Shown here: piece after piece, positions 28,994 to 38,652 of the stretch | Layout: the number at the start of each line of letters is the position of its first letter | Position numbering within the stretch: the stretch's first letter is position 1 | Assembly: GCA_014803985.1 (NCBI GenBank) | Contig: JAAVAO010000052.1 | Coordinates: 1 to 54,693 of the forward strand | From: Treponema sp. | GTDB lineage: Bacteria; Spirochaetota; Spirochaetia; Treponematales; Treponemataceae | Reading direction: 5' to 3' | DNA length: 54,693 nt | Notes under the pieces: model-generated | Databases searched by the model: none | What the model was told of the DNA's origin: nothing | What the model saw: the letters and a program-made list of their open reading frames with translations, nothing else | Translations under genes and position numbers: made by a program

Positions 28994-29914
28994 TTACTCA
29001 CTAGCAAGAAGCGTACTGATAGCCTTTGCCATCAACTGCGTATCTTGTCCGCGTGCAAATTCATTTATATCTTCATTAGCTAAAAAACTTGAGGATTTCT
29101 GTCCATTCCCGGAATTTTCTCCGTCGATACCATCATCATCGGAAACGACCCCTCCAGAACTATAAGATGGACTTGCCCGTCCAAGAGATTCCATATCGGG
29201 AAGTTCATCCAATTCATCATCGTCAGTGCCAGACGATGCCTTTTGAGTTGCCTTCTGCACTTCATTCACGGGCTTTAAATCCTCGATTTTCTTTGCCTCC
29301 GTCCCTGAAAAAGTAGACGGTGTTTCTCCAAGTGAAATTGGCACAAAACCTTGCGAAGAAGGACTGTGCGCCGCCTCTGTTGCTGAAGAGGAATCGTGAG
29401 TTTCAACAGTTTTTGTGCTTTTAGACAAACTTTGTTCAGCAGAAGAAACAGCGTTCGTAGAAGAGGAAGCATTTTCAGCAGAATTTGAAACACTTTTCTG
29501 AGAGGGAAAAGCCCCCGCAGACAGAGAATTCTTTGTAGCAGAGCCAGACTTTTCATCCATTTCTGAAAATATATTGCGTGGATAAGAAACTACAAAGCGT
29601 GGCGCCTCATTGTCACCAGGAAGATCTTCATCCTCCACATAAAAATCAACTTTATGTCCCGATCCTCCATGCCCAGACGATGCACCTTGCACTGCGCCTT
29701 CCATACTAGAAGAATCTGACGCAGAAAAAAGATTGGCTTGCAAAATATGTTCAAAAACGAATTCCAATAAAAAACCGAGAAAGGCAAAGACTACAGCAAA
29801 AAGCAAGGCGTGTAAAAAAACCATCCCTAGTTTAGAATGGGAAACAAATCCTGAAATCAATGAAAGGAGAAATCCAAATGCCGAAAATCCAATAACTAAC
29901 TTATAATTTCTCAC
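28994..29914 (-). CDS. Membrane protein with Ser-rich cytoplasmic tail between flhG and whiG, unknown function
   Basis: A 306-aa protein. Residues 3-23 and 28-52 are two transmembrane helices (LVIGFSAFGFLLSLISGF, LHALLFAVVFAFLGFLLEF). The remainder is a long disordered Ser/Ala/Glu-rich tail ending LMAKAISTLLASE. GTG 29914 is taken as start because GGGAGG lies 5 nt upstream and precedes the first helix. The corresponding position in the T. pallidum flagellar operon also holds an uncharacterised gene. I recognise no domain; it may anchor or regulate flagellar assembly, but that is only context. Confidence 0.65.
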   Translation of the reverse strand: MRNYKLVIGFSAFGFLLSLISGFVSHSKLGMVFLHALLFAVVFAFLGFLLEFVFEHILQANLFSASDSSSMEGAVQGASSGHGGSGHKVDFYVEDEDLPGDNEAPRFVVSYPRNIFSEMDEKSGSATKNSLSAGAFPSQKSVSNSAENASSSTNAVSSAEQSLSKSTKTVETHDSSSATEAAHSPSSQGFVPISLGETPSTFSGTEAKKIEDLKPVNEVQKATQKASSGTDDDELDELPDMESLGRASPSYSSGGVVSDDDGIDGENSGNGQKSSSFLANEDINEFARGQDTQLMAKAISTLLASE

Positions 29915-30130
29915 TTTCACCTCCCATTTTATTTTATATAACACCCATTTTCAATTATATAACAAAATCACAGAAAAAAAAAGTACTATTTTTACCATCG
30001 GAGAGTTTCAATACGAAAAATTGCATTCACAGAGAAACAAAAAATCCTCACAAAAGAAAAAATCGTTTCTAGAGCAGTCACATACAATGCATCGCCGCTC
30101 TCAAGCAGGTTCACTCATCCATTACAACAG

Positions 30131-30988
30131 CTATTTCTTTGAAATAAACTTCTTAAGGAAAGTTAAAACCCCCGAATTCTCCGCAGGCTCTGATTTTTCA
30201 ATTCTGCCAACTATATGCTTTAGACATTGTGATGATTTTGAAGTCGGATTTACAACAATAAACGGTTTTTGACGAATCACCGATGAAGAAACAACCACAT
30301 CCTCATAAACAAACCCAACGTAATCAACTTTATAACCCAAAAATTGGGCGGCAATATTTATAATTCTGTCGGCAATCCGCTTGCCTTCATCAGCAGAATG
30401 AACACGATTTACAATAAGCTTTAAATTCACCTGCTTGTCCACAATTTCTGTTGTAATAATTTTTATAATCCCATACGAGTCTGTAATAGAAGTCGGTTCT
30501 GGCGTTGTGACAACATACACTTCATTCGCAGCGGCAACAAATTGCAACACATTGTTTGCAATACCCGCTCCGGTATCTATAATGATTATATCTGCGTCGC
30601 CAAGCATGGTAAACTGCCTTGCAAAGTCGTTTAGTTCATTTTGATTTAAATTCGCAATTTTTGAAAATCCGTTTGCCCCTGCAATGAATTTTATTCCAAA
30701 CTCTGTGTCAAGAATAATTTCCTTCATCGTTTTTTTATTGTTTATAACATGCATGAGGTTATATTTAGGGACTACGTTCAAAAGAACATTCACATTTGCC
30801 ATTCCCAAATCACCATCAATGAGAATAACTTTTTTCCCTAGCTGTGCGTAGGCGATTGCCATATTGACAGAAAGGTTTGTTTTTCCAACGCCCCCCTTTC
30901 CACTGGTAATTGCAATAATACGCGTATTATGATTTGATTTCGGTTGATTGCTCATAAATTCCCTCAAATCATCTGCCTGTTCTTCCAT
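30131..30988 (-). CDS. flhG: FlhG (FleN/YlxH) flagellar-number ATPase, MinD-like
   Basis: A 285-aa ParA/MinD-superfamily ATPase that controls flagellar number and works with FlhF at the cell pole. The deviant Walker A loop TSGKGGVGKTNLSVN is near residue 30. VILIDGDLGMANVNVLLNVV and IIIDTGAGIANNVLQF are the FlhG-type switch motifs. The C-terminal basic stretch TFLKKFISKK is compatible with membrane contact. ATG 30988 has GGAG 6 nt upstream, whereas ATG 30994 would have none. A 226-bp gap from flhF carries a family A structured leader, so expression may be set separately from flhF. Confidence 0.94.
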   Translation of the reverse strand: MEEQADDLREFMSNQPKSNHNTRIIAITSGKGGVGKTNLSVNMAIAYAQLGKKVILIDGDLGMANVNVLLNVVPKYNLMHVINNKKTMKEIILDTEFGIKFIAGANGFSKIANLNQNELNDFARQFTMLGDADIIIIDTGAGIANNVLQFVAAANEVYVVTTPEPTSITDSYGIIKIITTEIVDKQVNLKLIVNRVHSADEGKRIADRIINIAAQFLGYKVDYVGFVYEDVVVSSSVIRQKPFIVVNPTSKSSQCLKHIVGRIEKSEPAENSGVLTFLKKFISKK

Positions 30989-31160
30989 GTCCATCTCCTA
31001 TAAAAAGTCAAGAGCGAAATAGTTCGCACCCCAAACGTTTGCGACTTTCGCAACTGGATTTTTACACACATTCGCAATGAAATACCTCACAAAGAGCGTG
31101 CAGCACAACGTTTCAAATAAAATGTGCAATTAATATGCAAGTTCCCAACGGGAACTCATA
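30989..31160 (-). repeat. Family A structured leader, copy 2 (before flhG)
   Basis: Read on the minus strand it begins with the hairpin GAGTTCCC-GTT-GGGAACTT (31158-31140), then TTGCATATTAATTGCACATT, the partner GAATGTGT, an enlarged terminal hairpin with GCGAAA/TTTCGC arms, and CTTGACTTTTTATAGGAG directly before flhG. Relative to copy 1, a T-A pair in the first stem has become C-G, so pairing is preserved. Confidence 0.75.
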
Positions 31161-31214
31161 AAATACATTACTTTTCCGCATTAAAAATTTTCTTTGCAGC
31201 ACTTACGAATTTTC

Positions 31215-32486
31215 TCACACAATATATTCTTCTTCTCCTCCGAATTTATCTTCAAGATGAATTCTATCTATTGAAAATCCGTCAAGTCTCTTTAAAAATC
31301 CAATAACGGTCGGAGTTAAAATAGTCCGCCGTATTTTTTGACCATTTGTAACAAGCGAAATTTTTTTATTTTTTTCATGCAAAACGCTTATTATATTCCC
31401 ATATCGAAGAGATTCATCGCACTTTGTAATGATCACCGACTGATAGCCAAATGGCTCGTAGTTTTGCATTATATTATTCAAATCGCTTGGCTTTGTAGAT
31501 GCAGCCACCGCAAGGTAAATATCAGCATTTAAGCCCTGAACAGAAAGCGTTGTCTTTAAATCAGCGATATGTGTTGCATCATTTGGACCATACCCGCATG
31601 TATCGATAAAAATCGCATCCTCAACATCTTTATACTCCTCGAAAATCATTTGCACATCTTCCTGTGTCTGCGCCTTCAACACATCCTTTGAAAGAATTTC
31701 ACCGTAATTTTTAAGCTGCTCCAACGCCCCCACTCTCATTGTATCGGTCGTAATAAAACAAAAGCGCGGAATATAATTTTGAATGTTCCTTTCCTTTGCT
31801 TTTTCAACTTCATCGATATAAAACTGCGTCGCCATTTTCACCAGTGTAGTAGTTTTTCCAACTCCTGTCGGTCCTATCACTATAACAACATGGGGTTTCC
31901 TAAAAACTTTTTGAGGCACAATAGTTATTGTTTCTCCAATCCAATCTATCACGCTCCGTTCAACAAGCGAAAAATTTTCAAGTTGTTCAAGAGGAAAGGT
32001 CGCCCTGATTTTTTCTGTCATCTCCTGAATATAGCTGTATGTGAATTCATTTTGAAAAAGCAACTCCTGTATGCGCCGTATTGTTGGATGAAGATCGGAA
32101 CTACCCTGCATATTTGCATTTATTTGCTGAGAAAGATGCTCAATTTGTTTTGAAAGCGCTCCAAATTGCGTGCTAACCAAAAGCGCATCACGATTTTGCA
32201 CGAACACTTGTTTTTGAGAGTTTTCATCGACTGAAGGCTCTTTTGGAGATGCGCTTTGAGACGCTCGCTCATCATGACGCTTTATGTCACTCGTGGAGTT
32301 TAAGGAACGACTGCCAACTGTATATGAAACCTCAAGCATATCCTTTTGGAAAAGCCCGAGGAATCCTGAATGAGGAACTGTGCGTTTATCTTTTATGGAA
32401 TAATTCTTACCATAATCCCTATACAATTTATCTCTCGCCTCTTCTAAATTTTTGACGCGAATTGTACGGACATCTTCATCATACAT
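31215..32486 (-). CDS. flhF: FlhF, SRP-type GTPase for flagellar placement
   Basis: A 423-aa signal-recognition-particle-like GTPase that recruits the first flagellar components to the pole. The N-terminal basic domain has RTIRVKNLEEARDKLYRDYG. The NG domain has the P-loop GPTGVGKTTTLVKMA (about residue 205-215), later FITTDTMRVGALEQLKNYGE, FIDTCGYGPND and SVIITKCDESLRYGN. ATG 32486 overlaps the flhA stop by 8 nt and has GGGGAG 7 nt upstream; the ATG at 32507 lies deeper in flhA. Confidence 0.95.
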   Translation of the reverse strand: MYDEDVRTIRVKNLEEARDKLYRDYGKNYSIKDKRTVPHSGFLGLFQKDMLEVSYTVGSRSLNSTSDIKRHDERASQSASPKEPSVDENSQKQVFVQNRDALLVSTQFGALSKQIEHLSQQINANMQGSSDLHPTIRRIQELLFQNEFTYSYIQEMTEKIRATFPLEQLENFSLVERSVIDWIGETITIVPQKVFRKPHVVIVIGPTGVGKTTTLVKMATQFYIDEVEKAKERNIQNYIPRFCFITTDTMRVGALEQLKNYGEILSKDVLKAQTQEDVQMIFEEYKDVEDAIFIDTCGYGPNDATHIADLKTTLSVQGLNADIYLAVAASTKPSDLNNIMQNYEPFGYQSVIITKCDESLRYGNIISVLHEKNKKISLVTNGQKIRRTILTPTVIGFLKRLDGFSIDRIHLEDKFGGEEEYIV

Positions 32487-34656
32487 TATTCTGCTCCCCT
32501 CGTTCACTTATCTCACCTAAAACCTCAAGAAAAACCCTATTGCCCGCAGAAAGAATTTCTTTTTCAGAAATAACAACAACTCCAGGCATTTCCCTTTCAA
32601 TCGCACCTCTCACAAGCAGCCTTATTGCAGATGGACACATAATAATCGGCACATACCCTTGAGCGCGCATTGAAGAAAGCACTCCGCTCGCATTGGAAAT
32701 CCACTGTCGCCCAACGACAGGATCAAAGGCGACAAACGGTCTTGATCCATCAGACGGATACTGCGCTTGTTCAAGGAATTTTTTCGACCAATCTTGTGAA
32801 AGGTTCACCACATGAAGCTTTCGATCATTGTCAGCATATTGCAAACATATTTGCAAGCCAAGAGCCTCCCGCACTTTTTCAGCCAAATCCCATGGACTGC
32901 GTAAAATTGAGCCATAGTTGGCGAGCGTTTCAAGAATAACAACCATATTGCGAATTGAAACCTGCTCCTCCAAAAGAACCTTGAGTATTTTTTCAATGTC
33001 TCCGTAGCTAAACTTGACGTTCGCTCCGTTCATAACCTCGTCAACAACAATCGGATTATCCTCTTTTATTTTATTGACAATAAGAGAAACTTCTTGTCGC
33101 CCAAGTATTTCCGAAGCATGCATTCTAATCAGTTCCGTTATATGGGTTGCAATTATCGTTGGCGGGTCTACAACCACATATCCCGCTTGCTCTGCATCAG
33201 CGCGCTGATCCTCTGGAATCCAAATTGCAGGCATACCAAACGCAGGGTCTCTTGTCGTCTCTCCTCTTATAGGATCTGTTACAGTCCCCGTATCCATGCA
33301 CATATAGTGATTCAAGCGAATAATGCTCTGACCAACTTCAATGCCCCGAATCTTAAAGCTATATGCGTTTGGCTCTAAATTCATATTGTCAATGATGCGA
33401 ATCTTTGGAACTGGAAGCCCCATATCAAGAGCGGCCTCCTGCCGTATCTTTGAAATGCGATCCAAAAGTTCTGCGCCTTTTTCTTTGTCAACAAGAGGAA
33501 TGAGTGCATAACCCAATTCCAATGAAAGTGCATCAAGAGGAGCAACCGCATCTTTTTCCGCTTTTTCAGTCGAATTCTGCCCCGTTTGTTTTTCCGCCAC
33601 GCTTTTTGATGCCTGCAAAGCTTTTTCAGCCTCTTGATTTTTTGAAAGGCGAACTCCGTAAAAAACCAAAAGCCCCCCAATGGGAACAAGAACAAATGTC
33701 GTCTGATTATGGAATACAACGCCTATAAGAATCAATGCCGCCCCAACAATCTCATAGATAGTGCCATCGATAGAAAATTCCTTTATAATCTTTTCGCCAA
33801 GAACTTCCTCGGACTTATCGCCTGTAACAAGAATACCAGTTGCAAATGAAATCATCAGGGCCGGCAGCTGACTCAAAAGTCCGTCACCAATTGTAAGTTT
33901 TGTATACAACCCAAGTGCATCGTTAAAAGTAAGATGATTTTGCAACATTCCAACGGCAAATCCACCAATTAAATTCACAACGGTGATAAAAATGCCAGCC
34001 TTGACATTTCCCGAAACAAATTTTGAAGAACCGTCCATATTCGAGTAAAAGTCTATGTCCCGGCGAATTTCCTCTTTTTGAAAGCGCGCCTCGTCATCCG
34101 TAATATAACCAGAATTCAACTGATTGTCGATGTCAAACATTTTTTGATTCATAGAATCGAGCGTAAACCGTGCAGAAACTTCACTAACGCGACTTGCTCC
34201 CTTCGTAATAACAACAACCTGCACGACAATCAAAATAATAAAAATTACAAAACCAATCACTAGATTATTTCCAGCAACTATATGCGCAAACGCTTGCACC
34301 ATTGCACTTTGATTTTGTTGAAAAGCCGCTCCTCCACTGCGCGAAACATCCGCCGCCAAAATAAGTCGAGTGGAAGCAATATTTATGCCAAGTCCAAAAA
34401 GCGTTACAAATAAAATAACCTGTGGAAATGAAGAAAAATTCGAGGCGCGAGGGGTGCGGATTACAACAAGAAGAATAGTAATCGCAATCGCAAGGTTCAA
34501 CGTCATCAAAACATCAATAAGGAATTTCGGCAACGGCAAAATCATAAAGAGAATTAGCAAAACTGCTAAAACCAATATGTAATTTTGAGAAAAAAATTTA
34601 AAAACACTTCCCCGAGTGCCGCCGCCAGCAGCACCGCTTACGTTTGCATCCGCCAT
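32479..34656 (-). CDS. flhA: FlhA, flagellar type III export gate protein
   Basis: A 725-aa integral membrane component of the flagellar export gate. There are about eight transmembrane segments in residues 25-330. The conserved FHIPEP-family segment appears as ARFTLDSMNQKMFDIDNQLN and continues into DDEARFQKE. A soluble C-terminal cytoplasmic domain (about 375-725) binds chaperone-substrate complexes. It is slightly longer than enteric FlhA (about 690), mainly from a charged Lys/Ala/Glu linker near residues 345-370. GGTGGGG precedes the start. It is separated from flhB by 108 bp with no clear signal. Confidence 0.96.
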   Translation of the reverse strand: MADANVSGAAGGGTRGSVFKFFSQNYILVLAVLLILFMILPLPKFLIDVLMTLNLAIAITILLVVIRTPRASNFSSFPQVILFVTLFGLGINIASTRLILAADVSRSGGAAFQQNQSAMVQAFAHIVAGNNLVIGFVIFIILIVVQVVVITKGASRVSEVSARFTLDSMNQKMFDIDNQLNSGYITDDEARFQKEEIRRDIDFYSNMDGSSKFVSGNVKAGIFITVVNLIGGFAVGMLQNHLTFNDALGLYTKLTIGDGLLSQLPALMISFATGILVTGDKSEEVLGEKIIKEFSIDGTIYEIVGAALILIGVVFHNQTTFVLVPIGGLLVFYGVRLSKNQEAEKALQASKSVAEKQTGQNSTEKAEKDAVAPLDALSLELGYALIPLVDKEKGAELLDRISKIRQEAALDMGLPVPKIRIIDNMNLEPNAYSFKIRGIEVGQSIIRLNHYMCMDTGTVTDPIRGETTRDPAFGMPAIWIPEDQRADAEQAGYVVVDPPTIIATHITELIRMHASEILGRQEVSLIVNKIKEDNPIVVDEVMNGANVKFSYGDIEKILKVLLEEQVSIRNMVVILETLANYGSILRSPWDLAEKVREALGLQICLQYADNDRKLHVVNLSQDWSKKFLEQAQYPSDGSRPFVAFDPVVGRQWISNASGVLSSMRAQGYVPIIMCPSAIRLLVRGAIEREMPGVVVISEKEILSAGNRVFLEVLGEISERGEQNNV

Positions 34657-34764
34657 TAAGTCCCCACCCAGGCTTCATAGTATTTTACATTCAAATGACA
34701 ATCTATCAAATATATCATTACAAAGCAATACCCAGCACGATCATCATTTATTTTATAAGCAGTC

Positions 34765-35874
34765 CTATCCGTCCTTTGTGACATTATATTTCAAAATCTC
34801 AGTATAGATATGCGCAAGAACGGAAAGATATTTCTCTGGTATTATATCACCAATTTCAACTTCTGCATAGAGCGAACGCGCTAAAGGACGATTTTCAATT
34901 ATTGGAACACCGCTTTCAGTGGCAATGCGCCTCATCTGAAACGCAATTTCATCCTCTCCCTTTGCAGTGACTTTAGGAAAGTCATCAACGCCCCTGTCAT
35001 ACTTCATTGAAACGGCAAAGTGGGTTGGGTTCGTTATAACCACATCCGACTCCCGCACCGCCTTTGGCATATTCTGCGTTAAAATCTGACGCTGGGCTTG
35101 CTCCAAACGACTTTTTATTTCGGGATCTCCCTCCATCTCCTTATATTCCTGTTTGACTTCATACTTTGTCATTTTCATAGATTCCATAAATTCACGTTTG
35201 TTGACAAAATAATCTGGAACAGCAATTATGACAAACAACACCGCGCATATAATCAACAATTGAAACGCAATTGAAGCAATTTTTGCAAGAGAAGCCAGCT
35301 GGGTGTTGTGTATAGTTTGAATTAAAAGCGGAATGTTCCGCCGTATAAGAAAATAGGCAATTCCCGAAATAATCACCACCTTCCCAATTGACTTTACAAT
35401 ATTAAATGCACCTTTAAGCGAAAAAAGCGTGTTCTTAAAATACTCGCCAAACCGCGGAATAATTTTTGAAAACTTTGGAGAAATCGGTTTAAACGTAAAA
35501 ATAAAACCTTTGTTTTGAACTATATTCGCAATAATTGCCGCCGCTCCGCCAGAAATCGCTATAGGAAAAATAATACGAGCAAACGCATTGAGAAATTCCA
35601 TTGCAAATGCAGAGGTATTCAAATCCCCCTTTGCATTTTCCGCAACACGAACGAAAAAAAAGCGCATAACATCCACGCAAAATGAAAGCGCGTATTTCGC
35701 AGTAAGTGCTAAAAGCAGAACGGTCACTAAAAAAACGATGGAGCTATTCAAGTCCTGACTTTTTGGAACACGCCCTTCTTCCCTCGCCTTCCGAAGTTTA
35801 TACTCCGACGGGTCTTCTGTTCTGCCTTCATCTTCAGCGGCAAACCATTGCAAGTCTAGATTTTCAGCACTCAT
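34765..35874 (-). CDS. flhB: FlhB, flagellar export switch protein
   Basis: A 369-aa export-gate protein that switches substrate specificity from hook to filament type. It has an N-terminal EGRTEDPSEYKLRKAREEG typical of FlhB, four transmembrane helices in residues 45-220, and a cytoplasmic domain with the autocleavage motif N282-P-T-H285. The start overlaps the fliR stop by 4 nt (ATGA). All expected features are present. Confidence 0.97.
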   Translation of the reverse strand: MSAENLDLQWFAAEDEGRTEDPSEYKLRKAREEGRVPKSQDLNSSIVFLVTVLLLALTAKYALSFCVDVMRFFFVRVAENAKGDLNTSAFAMEFLNAFARIIFPIAISGGAAAIIANIVQNKGFIFTFKPISPKFSKIIPRFGEYFKNTLFSLKGAFNIVKSIGKVVIISGIAYFLIRRNIPLLIQTIHNTQLASLAKIASIAFQLLIICAVLFVIIAVPDYFVNKREFMESMKMTKYEVKQEYKEMEGDPEIKSRLEQAQRQILTQNMPKAVRESDVVITNPTHFAVSMKYDRGVDDFPKVTAKGEDEIAFQMRRIATESGVPIIENRPLARSLYAEVEIGDIIPEKYLSVLAHIYTEILKYNVTKDG

Positions 35875-36680
35875 ACGCCACCACCTTTGCCAATCGAAGT
35901 TATCATATATAGTAAATTTGAAAGCCCTGTGCTAAATGATCGTTCAAAAAAATCAACAAGGCTCGGGAATACGGTTGAAATGACAAAAAAGGAAACTAAA
36001 ATCATTATCGGAAACCCTTCCGAAAGCAAATTCATTTGCGGGGCGGCCTTTGAAAGCAATCCCGTACAAACTGTTATAAGCAACAATGTTCCCATAATCG
36101 GAAGAGCAATTAAAAGTGCATCAGCAAAAAGGTTTGAAAGCCCCTTTAAAAGAAGCCCCATAATAGCTTCCCGTGCAAAAACCAGGGAAAAAGCGTTTAC
36201 CGCCTCAATGCTTTTTGCAAGCCCGCCTAAAAAAAGCCGCTGAAACCACTGCGTTTGCATAAAAACAAGCATAGCCACAAAATTCAAAAACTGCCCCATA
36301 AGCGGATTTTCAACTTGGCTCAAGGCATCATACGCAGAGGCGGCGGAAAATCCCATTTGAAATGCAAAAAACTGCCCCGCCGTGCTAAACACTGCAAATA
36401 TAATTGAGACAAAAAATCCCATTATAACGCCTATCATCGCCTCTCCTGCCAAAAGAAGAATGTAATAAAGGCTAAAAATTTCATCGTCCTGCAAAAAGGC
36501 TGCATATTCACCATACTGTGCATACCCCATCATAAAAAACGCCATATAGCCAATAAGCGCAATCTTTGCAATGCGAGAAACCGAACGCATAGAAAAAAGA
36601 GGAAGCGTAAATAAAAGCCCTGCACAACGCGCCGCCAACAGTAAAAAAACAGGTGCTTGTGCTAGAATTGCCTCAATCAT
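35871..36680 (-). CDS. fliR: FliR, flagellar export gate protein
   Basis: A 269-aa polytopic inner-membrane protein of the export gate, with about six hydrophobic segments. The family segment GQFFAFQMGFSAASAYDA and the following Pro-containing loop are present. It starts 2 nt after the fliQ stop and overlaps flhB by 4 nt. Length is standard. Confidence 0.95.
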   Translation of the reverse strand: MIEAILAQAPVFLLLAARCAGLLFTLPLFSMRSVSRIAKIALIGYMAFFMMGYAQYGEYAAFLQDDEIFSLYYILLLAGEAMIGVIMGFFVSIIFAVFSTAGQFFAFQMGFSAASAYDALSQVENPLMGQFLNFVAMLVFMQTQWFQRLFLGGLAKSIEAVNAFSLVFAREAIMGLLLKGLSNLFADALLIALPIMGTLLLITVCTGLLSKAAPQMNLLSEGFPIMILVSFFVISTVFPSLVDFFERSFSTGLSNLLYMITSIGKGGGV

Positions 36681-36682
36681 AG

Positions 36683-36952
36683 TTATTTTGCCAAATCAGG
36701 AATCATTTCCAAAAGATTTATCGTATATCCCGAAAGAGTTGAAAACATCCACCCTCCCAAAAGAGCCAGCACTACAAAAATCACTAGTACTTTTGGAAGA
36801 AACGTTAAAGTCTGCTCTTGAATTGAAGTGGTCGCTTGTAAAATAGCCACAACAAGACCGATCACCAAAGCCGCTCCCAAGACTGGCAAAATCAGCGTTA
36901 AAATCATACCGATTCCGCCGCGCATTAAATTCATAATCATCCCAGAAGTCAT
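36683..36952 (-). CDS. fliQ: FliQ, flagellar export gate protein
   Basis: An 89-aa export-gate subunit with two transmembrane helices and the conserved central segment VVAILQATTSIQEQTLTFLP. The start at 36952 has GGGAGGG 4 nt upstream, which ends a partial family A leader. It lies 91 bp after fliP, an unusually wide gap for this part of the operon. Confidence 0.96.
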   Translation of the reverse strand: MTSGMIMNLMRGGIGMILTLILPVLGAALVIGLVVAILQATTSIQEQTLTFLPKVLVIFVVLALLGGWMFSTLSGYTINLLEMIPDLAK

Positions 36953-36956
36953 ATAT

Positions 36957-37015
36957 CCCTCCCATAAAAAGTCAACATCTCAATGACAGCATGTTCGCTA
37001 TCTATACATTTGCAC
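36957..37015 (-). repeat. Family A leader, partial copy (before fliQ)
   Basis: On the minus strand it ends TTGACTTTTTATGGGAGG, the same 18 nt as the end of the aepX copy, and has an upstream GCAAATGTAT block like the chemoreceptor copy. The first hairpin and the 5' arm of the terminal hairpin are not clear, so this is a degenerate or truncated member. Confidence 0.5.
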
Positions 37016-37043
37016 TGTTTTTCTGCAAGCCCCATTTTAGACA

Positions 37044-37883
37044 TCAATGCAAGACCGAAACAAAAAGCTGCTGAGTTAAAAGCCCCCAGCCGTCAACCAA
37101 TACAAAGAGCATCAGTTTAAATGGCATAGAAATTTGCACAGGAGGCAACATCATCATACCCATGCTCATCAAAATTGAGGCGACAACCATATCTATTATA
37201 ATAAACGGAATATACAAGAGAATTCCTATCTTAAACGCTATTGTCAACTCATTTAAAATATATGATGGAATTAAAATATACGTTGGCACATCGCCAAACG
37301 TATCAAAGGATGGAAGGCGCGCCATCTGCCTGAACATACCGACTGTTTTTTGTCCAGAACTTCCTGCCTCCCCTAAATTCAACTGAACAGCCATAAAATT
37401 ACGCAACGGCTCTTCTGCATTACGAAACGCCTCTTCAATAGTAAGATTTCCATCCGCCATAGGTTTATATGCATTGTTGTAAATTTGCGTAAACGTTGGC
37501 CACATAACAAAAACCGTCATAAAAAATGCAATGCCATTTAAAACGGCAGTTGGAGGAACTTGCTGCAAGGAAAGCGCACGCTTTATAAAATCCAAAACCA
37601 GTGAAAAGCGCAAAAAGCACGTCATTAAAATCAAGATGCTCGGCGCAAGAGTCAGCACCGTAAGCAAAATCAAAACCCGAACAGAAAAGGCAACCTCCGT
37701 ACCGTTGCGAGGTTCGGTCACTTGAATGCTCACGTTTGGAATGGTAACGGGAGAAACAGTTGGATTCATCTGCATAGTGCCAGTTGCCGCTCCCTCTGGA
37801 AAGCCACGATTTTGCGCAAAGGCGGCGAATGATAAAAAAAGAGAAACAAATAAAATAAAAAGAGTCTTCCGTAATTTAAACAT
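37044..37883 (-). CDS. fliP: FliP, flagellar export gate protein
   Basis: A 279-aa protein with a cleavable signal peptide (ending FAAFAQ), as usual for FliP, and four transmembrane segments. Conserved segments are LTLAPSILILMTCFLRFSLV, LQQVPPTAVLNGIAFFMTVF and VVASILMSMGMMMLPPVQIS. The start overlaps the fliO stop (TAATG) with AAAGG upstream. Confidence 0.97.
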   Translation of the reverse strand: MFKLRKTLFILFVSLFLSFAAFAQNRGFPEGAATGTMQMNPTVSPVTIPNVSIQVTEPRNGTEVAFSVRVLILLTVLTLAPSILILMTCFLRFSLVLDFIKRALSLQQVPPTAVLNGIAFFMTVFVMWPTFTQIYNNAYKPMADGNLTIEEAFRNAEEPLRNFMAVQLNLGEAGSSGQKTVGMFRQMARLPSFDTFGDVPTYILIPSYILNELTIAFKIGILLYIPFIIIDMVVASILMSMGMMMLPPVQISMPFKLMLFVLVDGWGLLTQQLFVSVLH

Positions 37884-38536
37884 TATTTTTTACCTTTCAA
37901 GCGGTTTCGCTGCTTTTCAAGCATTTCTCCCATCGTGTCCTTGCTGTCTGAAAACACACCTTCCTTTTCGCGAGGACCATGTGGCATAAAAATATCAAGC
38001 ACATCAGCAAAATTTCGTGGCTTTTTTACATTCTTATGTTCATCGGCGTATAAGTTCATCGCGTCAATCAACTCTTTGTCCTCAACTTCGGAAATTAAAC
38101 TCACGTTTGAGTCCGCCACGCCAATTATATAAGCCTTGTCAACCAAAGTGATAATTTGAACAGACTTCCCCGCAGCCACATCAACAGATGCAACTTTTCG
38201 CAAGAACGGGTCGTTATCGTTAGGATTTGTTTTAGTGCTTCGCCGCATAAACCATATAACCGCATAAATACATGCAATGACAAATGCCAAAACGAAGATC
38301 ATTCTCAAAAATAAAAACAGAGTTCCAAATCGAGACTGAGACACAGAAGAGCCTTGCGACACCCCCTCAAAATCTCCTGAAGCGGGAAGAAGAGTGTCCG
38401 AAGTAAACAACGGAGTCCCTGAAACCGACTGCTCCTTTTTGTCTGCATCTTGAACAGCCATTTCTTGAGACACGAGAAATGAATTTACGACGAAAATCAA
38501 TAGAATTCCCGCCACAACCGCTTTTTTTACACCCAT
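37883..38536 (-). CDS. fliO: FliO-like flagellar biosynthesis protein (FliO/FliZ)
   Basis: A 217-aa protein. It has a signal-like N-terminus (VVAGILLIFVVNSFLVSQ), a short periplasmic linker, and a transmembrane segment near residues 82-104 (LFLFLRMIFVLAFVIACIYA). The cytoplasmic FliO domain follows, with VASVDVAAGKSVQIITLVDK. FliO helps assemble the FliP complex. ATG 38536 is chosen with AGGGGA 4 nt upstream over a start at 38560. Its place between fliY and fliP agrees with other spirochaetes. The length is typical of the longer spirochaetal form. Confidence 0.88.
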   Translation of the reverse strand: MGVKKAVVAGILLIFVVNSFLVSQEMAVQDADKKEQSVSGTPLFTSDTLLPASGDFEGVSQGSSVSQSRFGTLFLFLRMIFVLAFVIACIYAVIWFMRRSTKTNPNDNDPFLRKVASVDVAAGKSVQIITLVDKAYIIGVADSNVSLISEVEDKELIDAMNLYADEHKNVKKPRNFADVLDIFMPHGPREKEGVFSDSKDTMGEMLEKQRNRLKGKK

Positions 38537-38652
38537 ATTTTCCCCTATCAAAAGCAGCATTTGTTTATTTTTTAGGAAATCTCCAACGCTCCCACACGCT
38601 GAAAATTTCCATCAATTTATTTTTTTATAGTTACTGTATCTCAATGTACGGG

